Below the pieces are notes generated by a model. That model did no database searches and was not told the origin of the DNA. It saw only the letters and a list, made by a program, of their open reading frames with translations. Shown one piece after another: positions 17,604-26,072 of a stretch of DNA of 64,000 bases. The position numbers and the translations under genes were made by a program. The stretch comes from an uncultured Porphyromonadaceae bacterium. GTDB lineage: Bacteria; Bacteroidota; Bacteroidia; Bacteroidales; Muribaculaceae. Positions within the stretch are counted from its first letter, which is position 1. Every line of letters starts with the position of its first letter. Location of the stretch: NCBI GenBank assembly GCA_902491515.1, contig CABUIC010000013.1, positions 1 to 64,000 of the forward strand, written 5' to 3'.

Positions 17604-18821
17604 ATGAAAAAATTCATTTTCATCATGCTGCTCGGACTCCTCTGGAGCTCCTGTAGCAACGAAGAGGGCATTACACCTCCTTCGAAACCCGATGGAGCCA
17701 CTTCGGAGCTCCGCACCATAGCCGAAGCCATCTCCATCGCCGACAAGCACTTTGCTTCACGCGCAGAGGGAGCCCGTGCTATAACCCGAAGCGTTAAAGG
17801 TGTAAGCGTAATCGGCAACGCGTCAGGTCGCTCCGCTTCCGACACCCTCATCTACGCCATCAACTACGAGGACAACGCAGGCTTCGCACTCGTTTCCGCC
17901 GTCCCCCATGGCATTGACATAATAGGCTATGCCGACGAAGGCAGTTTCGATGTTGAAAAAATCGAGCCCGGCTCCAATGTTGAGTACTTCCTCGAAGCCG
18001 CGAAGGACTACGTTTCTACTCAGGGAAAAATCTCCATAGGAGGAGGTGACAATCCGTTTAAACCGATTGACGTTCATACTTGGAAGTCCACGATTATCCC
18101 TCGTCTTTCAGTCCAATGGGGTCAGCGCTACCCGGAAGGAATGTTTTGCGATAATTATTATTCCGGTTGTGTACAGACAGCTATGGCACAAATGATGTCT
18201 TATTTTAAGCTGCCAACTTCCATCACCTTAACTTATCCCGGAAAGGATGTCAACGCCCAATCCCTTAATTGGACAGAATTACTAAAGCATAAAAAATCAT
18301 GTGGTAATTCTTCATTCTCCATTGATGCGCACCATGCAGAATGTTCAGCATCTGTCGAAACTCACAAAGCGTTGGGCAGGCTTTGCAGAGAGCTTGGAAA
18401 AAGGAATAATGCAAATTATAGCAAGCCCGAAGTTACAACCGCATTCGAAGGTCCTGCGCTTGCAACTTTTAAAAGCCTGTGTCCCAGCCTTAAATATACT
18501 GAAATAAAATATTTCAATTCCGACCATTCCAACATGTATATTGATATGTTAGGAAAAGATGCGGTCGCATTTGTATGCGGATATACCAGCCAAGGAGTAT
18601 TCGGTCATGCATGGGTGTGCGATGGCGGTGAGCAAGAAACTACAACTGCTCCTGGTTATGATGGAAGCACAGTAACAACTAATAAGACTTATTATCATTA
18701 CAACTGGGGGTTATACGGGCAGTATGACGGCTATTTTGCCAATGGTGTATTTGACCAATCCAAACCTTCCACAAGAGGAAATTATAATTATCTACCCCGA
18801 TATTTTGTAGTTTACAAATAA
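17604..18821 (+). CDS. Peptidase C10 (streptopain-like) cysteine protease lipoprotein
   Basis: Secreted papain-fold cysteine protease of the SpeB/interpain group. A lipobox-like signal (Cys17, LWSSC) is followed by a Spi-type propeptide (about 35-140, AISIADKHF...TLIYAINYEDNAGFALVSA) and the catalytic domain. The catalytic Cys189 is in YYSGCVQTAMAQMMSYF and the catalytic His335 in GHAWVCDGG; the downstream HYNWGLYGQYDGYF segment is the usual Trp region. All residues needed for activity are present. The propeptide part is GC-rich but the catalytic part (from about 18.05 kb) is AT-rich. The gene is followed 45 bp later by two serpin genes, potential protease inhibitors. Confidence 0.92.
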   Translation: MKKFIFIMLLGLLWSSCSNEEGITPPSKPDGATSELRTIAEAISIADKHFASRAEGARAITRSVKGVSVIGNASGRSASDTLIYAINYEDNAGFALVSAVPHGIDIIGYADEGSFDVEKIEPGSNVEYFLEAAKDYVSTQGKISIGGGDNPFKPIDVHTWKSTIIPRLSVQWGQRYPEGMFCDNYYSGCVQTAMAQMMSYFKLPTSITLTYPGKDVNAQSLNWTELLKHKKSCGNSSFSIDAHHAECSASVETHKALGRLCRELGKRNNANYSKPEVTTAFEGPALATFKSLCPSLKYTEIKYFNSDHSNMYIDMLGKDAVAFVCGYTSQGVFGHAWVCDGGEQETTTAPGYDGSTVTTNKTYYHYNWGLYGQYDGYFANGVFDQSKPSTRGNYNYLPRYFVVYK

Positions 18822-18835
18822 AATAACTACATTTG
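18804..18835 (+). promoter_or_regulatory. Promoter of serpin 1, overlapping the end of the protease gene
   Basis: TTTG (18804-18807), 20 bp, TACATTTG (18828-18835), 31 nt before the ATG. The -33 box lies inside the last codons of the C10 gene, so the serpin can be expressed independently of the protease. Confidence 0.65.
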
Positions 18836-18866
18836 CGACCAAGTCTAACCAATTAATCTTTCCCAG

Positions 18867-20165
18867 ATGAAAAAATCAATCTTTCCTTTTATCCTCGTCG
18901 GGATGCTCGCAGTGGGCTGTTCCGAGGAGAAGGGGCCCAAGGGCGAGGAGCCCGATGTGCCCGGAACGGAGACGAAGCTCTATCAGGATGTAGAGCCGCT
19001 GGAGCCTCTTTCCCGCTGGGATTCGGAGACCGGCGAAGAGGCGGAACTCGATGCCCTCAATGATTTCGCATACCGTCTGAACTCCAATTTTGTGGCTGAC
19101 TACGACAATCTGTGGGGCTCCGCCACGGACCACAAGGGCAACTACAGCTTCTCACCCCTGAGCATCTCGGTGTTCCTCAGCGCCGTCTCGCAGAGCGTCG
19201 ACGGGCAGGCCCGTCAGGACATCTGCGATATGCTCGGAATCGCTCCCAAAGATGCCGCAAGTCTCAACAACAAGCTGATCCGCTATTTCTTAGGAAAGGA
19301 AAACGGTGCGGAGGTCCGCTTAGCCAACTCTGTATGGCACGTAAGCCGCTTCCCCATCCTCGACAGCTACAAGAGCCGCATGGCCGAGCTCTTCGGTGCT
19401 CCGGTCAATGAGCTCGACCTCTATTCCCCCGAAAGCAAGGACATTATCAATTCATGGTGCTCCGACAAGACCCACGGGATGATTCCCGAGGTATTCAAAA
19501 ACGCGCCGTGCTATGATTTCATTATTGCCAACGCCCTTTATTTCTCTGCCGACTGGTCCAATCCTTTCAATGAGGAACTTACGGACAAAGTAATTTTCCA
19601 CGGCACGGAGGGCGAGGCTGAAACAGACCTGATGCACAAGCCGAGCGACCATATCTACTACTCGGAATCTGACGGCATACAGTACGCATCTCTAAATATG
19701 CTCGACGGATTTACAATGGATATCGTAATGCCGGCCGAGGGCACAGACCTCGAGGAGTTCGGCAAGACCCTCGGGGAGACCATTGTAAAGCTCAAGGCGA
19801 TGAAAGAGGTAAAGGATGTCGACTTATACCTTCCCCGGTTCAAGGAAGACAGGGAGGCTGATATCATCAAGAACCTCCGTTCGCTCGGCTATCCGGATTA
19901 CGATATGCCGACAAAAGAGATGACCGGGACATCGGACCATCCCCTGATGGCCGCGGGCAGCCTCGTAGAGCACCTTACATCCCTTGAAGTAAAGGAAGAA
20001 GGCGTGAAGCTTGCCGCCGTAACCGTAGGGGGATATCTGGGAGCCTCCGGCGAAACGCCCGAATATGAGAAGGTGACGATGCGCGTGGACCGTCCCTTCT
20101 ACTACGTCATCCGCGATTACCAGACCGGCATCGTGCTGATGATTGGCCGCGTTTGCAACCTCTGA
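18867..20165 (+). CDS. Serpin-family lipoprotein (serpin 1)
   Basis: A 432-residue serpin with lipobox Cys18 (MLAVGCSEEKGPKG). Family features include FSPLSISVFLSAV, NALYFSADWSNPF, the C-terminal RVDRPFYYVIRDYQTGIVLMIGRV split region, and the reactive-loop region starting EEGVKLAAVTVGG. The hinge deviates from the inhibitory consensus: P14 is Val, P13 Lys and P12 Leu where small residues are expected, so it may be a weak or non-inhibitory serpin. Surface or periplasmic location is predicted. It is paired with a second serpin 126 bp downstream and preceded by a C10 protease. Miropin of Tannerella is a known bacterial serpin that blocks cysteine as well as serine proteases. Confidence 0.92.
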   Translation: MKKSIFPFILVGMLAVGCSEEKGPKGEEPDVPGTETKLYQDVEPLEPLSRWDSETGEEAELDALNDFAYRLNSNFVADYDNLWGSATDHKGNYSFSPLSISVFLSAVSQSVDGQARQDICDMLGIAPKDAASLNNKLIRYFLGKENGAEVRLANSVWHVSRFPILDSYKSRMAELFGAPVNELDLYSPESKDIINSWCSDKTHGMIPEVFKNAPCYDFIIANALYFSADWSNPFNEELTDKVIFHGTEGEAETDLMHKPSDHIYYSESDGIQYASLNMLDGFTMDIVMPAEGTDLEEFGKTLGETIVKLKAMKEVKDVDLYLPRFKEDREADIIKNLRSLGYPDYDMPTKEMTGTSDHPLMAAGSLVEHLTSLEVKEEGVKLAAVTVGGYLGASGETPEYEKVTMRVDRPFYYVIRDYQTGIVLMIGRVCNL

Positions 20166-20291
20166 TTCACTGAACGATAGATAGCTTTATGGACCCAATC
20201 CCCGCCCGCAGACCTGTACGGCTGCGTGCGGGGTGTTGGATTTGCAAGCGAACTGAACAGTCAACCCAATAACCCCAAAAAATCATTTCCT

Positions 20292-21569
20292 ATGAAGCAT
20301 TTCGTTTTACCATTGGCTCTTGTCGGGATGCTCGCTGTGGGCTGTTCCGAGGAGAAGGGGCCGAAGGGCGCGGAGGAAAATACTCCACGGCATGAGATTC
20401 CGACTACCCGCGCCGAGCGCGAGGTTATCGACGCCAACAATGAATTCGCCCAGAAGCTCATGGGCAAACTCGCCGAAGGGGACAGCTACGCGGACGGCAA
20501 CGCTCCCGCAAACTTCGTGGTTTCGCCCCTCAGTCTGTCTATGGCCCTGTCGATGACCGCTACGGGCGCCGAAGGCTCCACCCGCGAGGAAATCCTCGAT
20601 GTCCTCGGCTTCGACGACCTTGAGGCCGCAAACGCCCTGAACAGGAAGCTGAAAGAGTCGCTCCCGTCGATGGACAACCGCACGACCGTGAAGCTCGCAA
20701 ACGCCATGTGGTTCGAGAACGGAACGGAGTCGAACATCCGTCCGGAATTCTCCGAGACGCTCGCCGCCTGCTACGACGCGACGATGAACCTCGTCGAAGG
20801 CCTCGGAAAGGAGAACGGCATGAAGCTCATCAACGACTGGAGCGCCACGCACACCGACAACATGATTCCCCGGCTCCTCGACCAGCCGCTCGGCGACAAT
20901 ACAGTGATGGCCCTCACCAACGCCCTCTATTTCAAGGGCAAGTGGACCCACGAGTTCAGCAAGGAGGACACACAGAAGGAGCGCTTCTACAATCTCGACG
21001 GTTCGACGAAGGACGTCGACATGATGAACGCCCGCAGCATGGCCGTTCAGGCCTACGAGGACAAGGACGCCGGCTACAAGGCCGCTTCTCTCAGCTACGG
21101 CAACAGCGCCTACAGCATGATTGTGGTAGTTCCAGAGTTCGGCCGCAATCCCGCGGAGGCGCTCGCGTCGATTGATCCCGAAGACCTCGCGAAATTAGCT
21201 CGCCGTGAGTCTTATGAAACGAGCATCAATCTGAAGCTCCCTTGCTTCACCGTAGAGAACGGCACGGAACTAATTCCGGCGCTCAGGAAGCTCGGCATCA
21301 AAGAGATGTTCCTCCCCGGGTGTGACTTCTCGGGAATGTGGAAGGTTTCGGACGGCGACTTCCTGATAAGCAAGGTTTATCAGGGTGCCAAAATCTGCGT
21401 TGACGAACAGGGCGCCGAAGCCGCTGCCGTAACCATCATTACGGGCGAATGCACATCGCCCGGTCCGGTTGAGAGCACGAACTTCTATGTCGACCGCCCC
21501 TTCGCCTTCGCGATCGCCGAACAGTCGACCGGCGTAATCCTCTTTGCCGGCGTAGTGACACACCTTTGA
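20292..21569 (+). CDS. Serpin-family lipoprotein (serpin 2)
   Basis: A 425-residue serpin. I take the ATG at 20292 because it gives a lipoprotein signal (Cys18) almost identical to serpin 1; a longer in-frame start at 20226 would put 22 polar residues before it. Serpin motifs: FVVSPLSLSMALSMTATGA, NALYFKGKWTHEF, YVDRPFAFAIAEQSTGVILF. The reactive-loop hinge EQGAEAAAVT fits the inhibitory consensus (P14 Ala, P12-P10 Ala), unlike serpin 1. The loop seems about four residues longer than in antitrypsin, so P1 cannot be set; the region is TIITGECTSPGPVES. The two serpins form a tandem pair but share little sequence beyond the signal and fold. Confidence 0.92.
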   Translation: MKHFVLPLALVGMLAVGCSEEKGPKGAEENTPRHEIPTTRAEREVIDANNEFAQKLMGKLAEGDSYADGNAPANFVVSPLSLSMALSMTATGAEGSTREEILDVLGFDDLEAANALNRKLKESLPSMDNRTTVKLANAMWFENGTESNIRPEFSETLAACYDATMNLVEGLGKENGMKLINDWSATHTDNMIPRLLDQPLGDNTVMALTNALYFKGKWTHEFSKEDTQKERFYNLDGSTKDVDMMNARSMAVQAYEDKDAGYKAASLSYGNSAYSMIVVVPEFGRNPAEALASIDPEDLAKLARRESYETSINLKLPCFTVENGTELIPALRKLGIKEMFLPGCDFSGMWKVSDGDFLISKVYQGAKICVDEQGAEAAAVTIITGECTSPGPVESTNFYVDRPFAFAIAEQSTGVILFAGVVTHL

Positions 21570-21646
21570 TTCACTGAATAATAGATAAACGCAGGCAACT
21601 GCAAATCTCCGCATTGCGGGTGGTTGTTGCAAAACCCCGACATCAA

Positions 21647-21681
21647 TTATCGAACTGTAGGGACGCACGGCTCGTGCGTCC
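21647..21681 (+). repeat. Solo end of MITE-like palindromic repeat (family A)
   Basis: TTATCGAACTGTAG (21647-21660) followed by the 21 bp palindrome of the GGACGCACG...CGTGCGTCC type (21661-21681) and a run of T. It could double as a terminator of serpin 2. Confidence 0.75.
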
Positions 21682-21737
21682 TTTTTTATGCACTGATTAT
21701 CAAGATGTTATCACGAGAACAAGCTCGCTAAAGCATA

Positions 21738-21853
21738 GAACCTCGTAGAGGTTCAACGGGGGTAGCCCGGGGTTTCAACCCCGGGATTAGGGGTGGGGAT
21801 GATTGAGACAGGGGTTATCACCCCTGCCTAACGGTGTTATGCCCCTACGGGGC
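21738..21853. repeat. Array of four short palindromes in an intergenic region
   Basis: Four perfect stem-loops follow each other: GAACCTC/GAGGTTC (21738-21754), CCCGGGGTT/AACCCCGGG (21766-21785), CAGGGGT/ACCCCTG (21809-21826) and GCCCC/GGGGC (21841-21853). No ORF is seen. The arrangement looks like an extragenic repetitive element and may also end transcripts from both sides. Confidence 0.7.
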
Positions 21854-21859
21854 AATTAG

Positions 21860-22093
21860 TTACTTTTTCAGAAACCTTGCGAGGCCGAAGAGGTAGCGGC
21901 GGAAGCCGGGAACATAGTTGAGGAGGACGTCGAACCAGCCGAGGCGCGGGCCGACGGTCTTGACGACGAGGCCGACGTAGAACATCGCGAACAGGGTCCC
22001 CACTCCGACCACATTCCATAGCCACGCACCAAAGAAGAGATAACATAGCGCCACGGCGGCTACCACAAGGGCCGTGTCGACAATAATCTTCAT
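21860..22093 (-). CDS. Small two-helix membrane protein, unknown function
   Basis: A 77-residue protein with two hydrophobic helices (about 5-25 and 30-50, containing WLWNVVGVGTLFAMFYVGLV) and a basic C-terminal tail (RRYLFGLARFLKK). It lies 64 bp downstream of the MATE gene on the same strand and may be on its transcript. I do not recognise a family; the codon use agrees with the neighbours and no longer overlapping ORF competes. Confidence 0.6.
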   Translation of the reverse strand: MKIIVDTALVVAAVALCYLFFGAWLWNVVGVGTLFAMFYVGLVVKTVGPRLGWFDVLLNYVPGFRRYLFGLARFLKK

Positions 22094-22157
22094 TTTCGGG
22101 AAAGGACGCGCGTCTTGAGCTTCCGGGCGTAGGTTATTTCCATTATGTCGGTGTGTG

Positions 22158-23477
22158 TTATTTAGTCACTCTTAGAAATGTCATAAGGAAAAGCGCTCCC
22201 GCGAGAAAGAGGCTCACGGAGAAGCTCAGCACGATGCCCCAGAGCCCGAGGCCGAGGGGTATCGCGAAAAGGTAGGTGCAGGGCAAGCCTGCCACGATAT
22301 AGCTCAGGAGGGCAATCCAGAACATCGGCACGACGTGGCCCGTGCCCCTGAGCGAGTTTGCGAAGCTCACCTGCGTGGCGTCGCCGAGCTGGTAGAGCAC
22401 CAGCGGAAAGATGAGCGTATAGGCCAGCGCGAGCACCGCCGGGTCGTCCGTGAAGGCCTGCATCAGGAGGCGTCCGCCGAAGATGAAGACCGCGCTGGAA
22501 ACGCACATAACGGCGAGCATCACGTGGTAGCCAGCCCATGCCGTGCGCCGCATCTCGGGGCCGGAGCCGCGTCCGGCGGCATGGGCCACGATGACGCTCG
22601 TGGCCGCCCCGACGGAATAGTAAATGCAGAAACCGAGCATCCCCACCACCACTATAATCTGGAAGGCAGCGAGGTCCACGGCTCCGAGCCAGCCCGCGAT
22701 TATGGCCGCGCCGGAGAAGGCACCGGTCTCAAAGGACATCTGGAGCGAGAGAGGCAGCGAGCCGCGCACGATGCGCCATGCCTGGCCGAGGCTGAGCCGT
22801 GCGCGCCGGAAGGCCGGACGGTAGCAGGCGTTGCGGGAGAAGCGACGGAAAGTCCAGTAAATAGCCACGGGGCACACCCAGCGCGCCAAAAGGGTGCTGA
22901 TGCCCGCGCCCGTAAGACCCATCTCGGGCGCGCCGAGCTTGCCGTAGATGAGTATGTAGTTGCCGAGGATGTTCAGCGCGTTTGCGCTGAGCACTATCAC
23001 GGTCGGAGTCTTCGTATCGCCTATGCCGTAGCTCCATTGGGCGAAGACGTTGAAAAGCGACACGGCAACCACGCCCGCGAGGTAGGTTATGAAGTATGGC
23101 CGGATCAGCGGCAGAAGTTCCTCGGGCTGTCCGAGCGATGGGAGTGCTAAGTAGAGTCCTGTCATCAGGGCCGTGACGAGGAGGGCGAAGAGAGTGTTGA
23201 CGATGAGCGAGTTGCGGAGCTCTCCTCCTATGGCGTCGCTCTCGCCGCGGGCGAACATGGCTCCGACCACGGGCGTCAGGCCGTAGGTGAAGCCCACGCA
23301 GGCCAGGATGGCCACGTTGAAGACGTTGTTGACGAACGAGGCCGAGGCAAGAGCCTCCGTGGAGTAGCGCCCGACCATGATATTGTCGGCGAAACCCACA
23401 AAAATCATGCCGAGCTGACCCACGAGTATGGGCCAGCCCAGCTTGAGAATGGATATGTAGCGCTGCGGCAGAGTCAT
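22158..23477 (-). CDS. MATE-family multidrug/cation antiporter
   Basis: Inner-membrane efflux protein with about 12 predicted helices that exports drugs or metabolites in exchange for Na+ or H+. I start it at 23477 (MTLPQRYISILKLGWPILVG) rather than at an upstream ATG, because the longer reading adds 50 Arg/Pro-rich residues lying in the BI-1 gene; this start forms a TGATG junction with the BI-1 stop. Family features include FADNIMVGRYSTEALASASF near the N terminus and the repeat-like second half (DLAAFQIIVVVGMLGFCIYY). Length 439 is normal. The substrate is unknown. Confidence 0.92.
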   Translation of the reverse strand: MTLPQRYISILKLGWPILVGQLGMIFVGFADNIMVGRYSTEALASASFVNNVFNVAILACVGFTYGLTPVVGAMFARGESDAIGGELRNSLIVNTLFALLVTALMTGLYLALPSLGQPEELLPLIRPYFITYLAGVVAVSLFNVFAQWSYGIGDTKTPTVIVLSANALNILGNYILIYGKLGAPEMGLTGAGISTLLARWVCPVAIYWTFRRFSRNACYRPAFRRARLSLGQAWRIVRGSLPLSLQMSFETGAFSGAAIIAGWLGAVDLAAFQIIVVVGMLGFCIYYSVGAATSVIVAHAAGRGSGPEMRRTAWAGYHVMLAVMCVSSAVFIFGGRLLMQAFTDDPAVLALAYTLIFPLVLYQLGDATQVSFANSLRGTGHVVPMFWIALLSYIVAGLPCTYLFAIPLGLGLWGIVLSFSVSLFLAGALFLMTFLRVTK

Positions 23478-24181
23478 CAGTCTCTGGAGCCGCCGAAGAA
23501 CCTGAGGAGGTAGAGGAAGAGGTTGATGAAGTCGAGGTAGAGGGTCAGAGCGCCGAGGGTGGCAAGGCGACCGGCCTGTTCGGGTCCGGCGAGCTGGGCC
23601 ATGTTCTTCACCTGCTGGGTGTCCCATGCCGTGAGTCCCACGAAGATGAAGACGCCTGCGATGCTGATTAACCAGTCAAGGCCGCTGGAGTGCAGGAAGA
23701 TATTCACCAGCGATGCGATAATAAGACCTATCAGCGCCATGAAGAGGAAGGAGCCTATGCGCGAGAGGTCTCTGGAGGTGAAATAACCGTAGACACTCAT
23801 GGCGCCGAAGGTGCCGGCGGTGATGAAGAAGGTCTTGACCATGGCCGTCGGGCTGTATGCCAGGAAGAGCGTCGAGAACATCATGCCGTTGATGACGGCG
23901 AAAAGGTAGAAGAGCGCGGAGGCCGCGGCGGAACTCATGCGGCGGATGGCGCCGGAGAGGCCGATGACGATGCCGAATTCGGCGATTATCAGCAGCCACA
24001 TCAGCCACGAATGGGTGATGTAGAAGTTGATGAAGGATGTCGAGGCACAGTACACGGCCGTGAAAGCCGTCACGAGGAGACCGAGGGTCATCTTCACGTA
24101 GACGCGCTTCATCACCGAGGAGGTCATGGCCGCCAGAGCCTGTCCTCCGCCGTTATACGGATTGTAGTTGTAGTCTTGCAT
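23477..24181 (-). CDS. Bax inhibitor-1/YccA-family membrane protein
   Basis: A 234-residue protein with about seven membrane helices, beginning with a Tyr/Asn/Gly-rich soluble stretch (MQDYNYNPYNGGGQ) and ending in the family segment GALTLYLDFINLFLYLLRFFG with the acidic residue in the last helix. BI-1 relatives are membrane proteins linked to ion leak and stress or membrane-protease control. It is placed 27 bp after argS and its stop overlaps the MATE start. Confidence 0.9.
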   Translation of the reverse strand: MQDYNYNPYNGGGQALAAMTSSVMKRVYVKMTLGLLVTAFTAVYCASTSFINFYITHSWLMWLLIIAEFGIVIGLSGAIRRMSSAAASALFYLFAVINGMMFSTLFLAYSPTAMVKTFFITAGTFGAMSVYGYFTSRDLSRIGSFLFMALIGLIIASLVNIFLHSSGLDWLISIAGVFIFVGLTAWDTQQVKNMAQLAGPEQAGRLATLGALTLYLDFINLFLYLLRFFGGSRD

Positions 24182-24208
24182 ATCTGTTTTGTTGAGTTAA
24201 GAGGTTTT

Positions 24209-26026
24209 TTACATTCTTTCGGGCACGCAGATGCCGAGAAGGTCCATGCCTGTGCGGACGGTGCGGGCCACGGCGTCGCTGATGGCGAGGCGCAGAGAGC
24301 ATACCGCCGCGTCTTCCTCCCTGAGGATGGAGCAGTCGTGGTAGAACTGGTTGTACTGCTTCACGAGGTCGTAGACATAGTTGGCGATGAGTGCGGGCGA
24401 GTAGGAGCGTCCGGCCTCGGCAACCACGCCTGGGAAGTCGGCGAGGCGCTGGATGAGGCCCGTCTCCTTCTCGTTGGGCACGACGGCGGAGTAGTCCGCG
24501 CGGGAGAATCCGGCCTCCTCGGAGCGGCGGAGCACCGAGCGGATGCGGGCGTAGGTGTACTGGATGAAGGGACCGGTGTTGCCGTTGAAGTCGATGCTCT
24601 CCTCGGGATTGAAGGTGATGTTCTTGCGGGGGTCGACCTTCAGGAGGTAGTACTTCAGGGCGCCGAGGCCTACGGTCTCGGCGATGTCGGCGCGCTCGGC
24701 CTCGCTGAGGCCGTCGAGCTTGCCGAGCGAGTCGGAGACTTCCGCCGCGATTTCGACCATCTTGGCCATGAGGTCGTCGGCGTCGACAACCGTGCCCTCG
24801 CGGCTCTTCATCTTGCCGTTCGGGAGCTCGACCATGCCGTAGGAGAAGTGGACAAGGTCCTTGCCCCACGAGAAGCCGAGGCGGTCGAGGAGGATGGAAA
24901 GCACCTGGAAGTGGTAGTTCTGCTCGTTGCCAACGACATAGATCATCTTGTCGATGGGATAGTCGCGGAAACGGAGCTTGGCCGTGCCGATATCCTGGGT
25001 CATGTAGACCGAAGTGCCGTCGGAGCGGAGGAGGAGCTTCTGGTCGAGGCCCTCGTCTGCGAGGTCGGCCCATACGGAGCCGTCGTCCTTGCGGAAGAGC
25101 ACGCCCTTCTCGAGGCCCTCGAGCACCTTTTCCTTACCCTCGAGGTAGGTCTCGGACTCGTAGTATATCTTGTCGAAGCCCACGCCCATACGGGCGTAGG
25201 TGGCGTCGAAGCCGTCGTAGACCCACTGGTTCATGCGCTTCCAGAGCGCGCGCACCTCGGAATCGCCGGCCTCCCAGCGCCGCAGCATGTCGCGCGCCTC
25301 GGCCATGAGCGTAGAGGCTGCCGTGGCCTTCTCGTCATCAAGAGTCGGGTCAGCCTCCTTCAGGGCCTTGATTTCTTCCTTCAGGTGCTTGTCGAAGGCC
25401 ACGTAACAGTCGCCCACGAGGTGGTCGCCCTTGACACCGGCCTGTTCGGGAGTGCGCCCGTCGAACCATTTCTGCCACGCGAGCATGCTCTTGCAGATGT
25501 GGATGCCGCGGTCGTTTACGATGTTGGTCTTCACAACCTTGTTGCCGCAGGCAGCGAGGATTTTCGAGAGACTGTAGCCGAGAAGGATGTTGCGGAGGTG
25601 TCCGAGGTGGAGAGGCTTGTTGGTGTTGGGCGAGGAGTATTCGACCATCACCAGGGGGCTGTCGTCCGTCACGGGACGGATGCCGAAGTCGGGCTGAGCC
25701 TCGATGTCGGCGAGCACGGTGTTCCAGTATGTAGGAGTGATTACGATGTTCAGGAAACCCTTGACCACGTTGAAGCGGTCGACGGCGGGGACGTTGGCCG
25801 TGAGCCACTCGCCGATTTCCTGCCCGACGGCCTCCGGGGCCTTGCGCGCGGCCTTCACGAAGGGGAAGACCATGACGGTGAGATTGCCCTCGAACTCCTT
25901 GCGGGTGGCCTGGGGCACGATTGACGAAGGCGCCGCGTCGATGCCGTAGAGTGCCTTCACGGCCTCCGCGACTCCCTGCGCCACGATATTTTCAGGAGAA
26001 ATAGCCTTTGTGCTGTCTTTTTCCAT
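24209..26026 (-). CDS. argS: Arginyl-tRNA synthetase
   Basis: Class I synthetase that charges tRNA-Arg. The N-terminal Add1 domain precedes the HIGH-type signature HLGH at residues 140-143 within SSPNTNKPLHLGHLRN. The second signature is replaced by GKMKSREGTVVDADDLM, the KMSKS-less form common in ArgRS. The C-terminal DALR anticodon-binding domain follows (YVYDLVKQYNQFYHDCSIL). Length 605 is normal. It heads a minus-strand group with BI-1 and MATE. A 744-codon ORF on the opposite strand is a shadow of this gene. Confidence 0.97.
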   Translation of the reverse strand: MEKDSTKAISPENIVAQGVAEAVKALYGIDAAPSSIVPQATRKEFEGNLTVMVFPFVKAARKAPEAVGQEIGEWLTANVPAVDRFNVVKGFLNIVITPTYWNTVLADIEAQPDFGIRPVTDDSPLVMVEYSSPNTNKPLHLGHLRNILLGYSLSKILAACGNKVVKTNIVNDRGIHICKSMLAWQKWFDGRTPEQAGVKGDHLVGDCYVAFDKHLKEEIKALKEADPTLDDEKATAASTLMAEARDMLRRWEAGDSEVRALWKRMNQWVYDGFDATYARMGVGFDKIYYESETYLEGKEKVLEGLEKGVLFRKDDGSVWADLADEGLDQKLLLRSDGTSVYMTQDIGTAKLRFRDYPIDKMIYVVGNEQNYHFQVLSILLDRLGFSWGKDLVHFSYGMVELPNGKMKSREGTVVDADDLMAKMVEIAAEVSDSLGKLDGLSEAERADIAETVGLGALKYYLLKVDPRKNITFNPEESIDFNGNTGPFIQYTYARIRSVLRRSEEAGFSRADYSAVVPNEKETGLIQRLADFPGVVAEAGRSYSPALIANYVYDLVKQYNQFYHDCSILREEDAAVCSLRLAISDAVARTVRTGMDLLGICVPERM

Positions 26027-26072
26027 TTCTTGCGTGGGAAATAATCTGTTTTTTACCTTGGAAATATGCGGA

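Noticed and set aside
23690..25924. 744-codon ORF on the plus strand opposite argS
   Set aside because: The minus strand encodes a full arginyl-tRNA synthetase with all motifs. The opposite ORF is a shadow caused by high GC at codon position three and has no recognisable family sequence.
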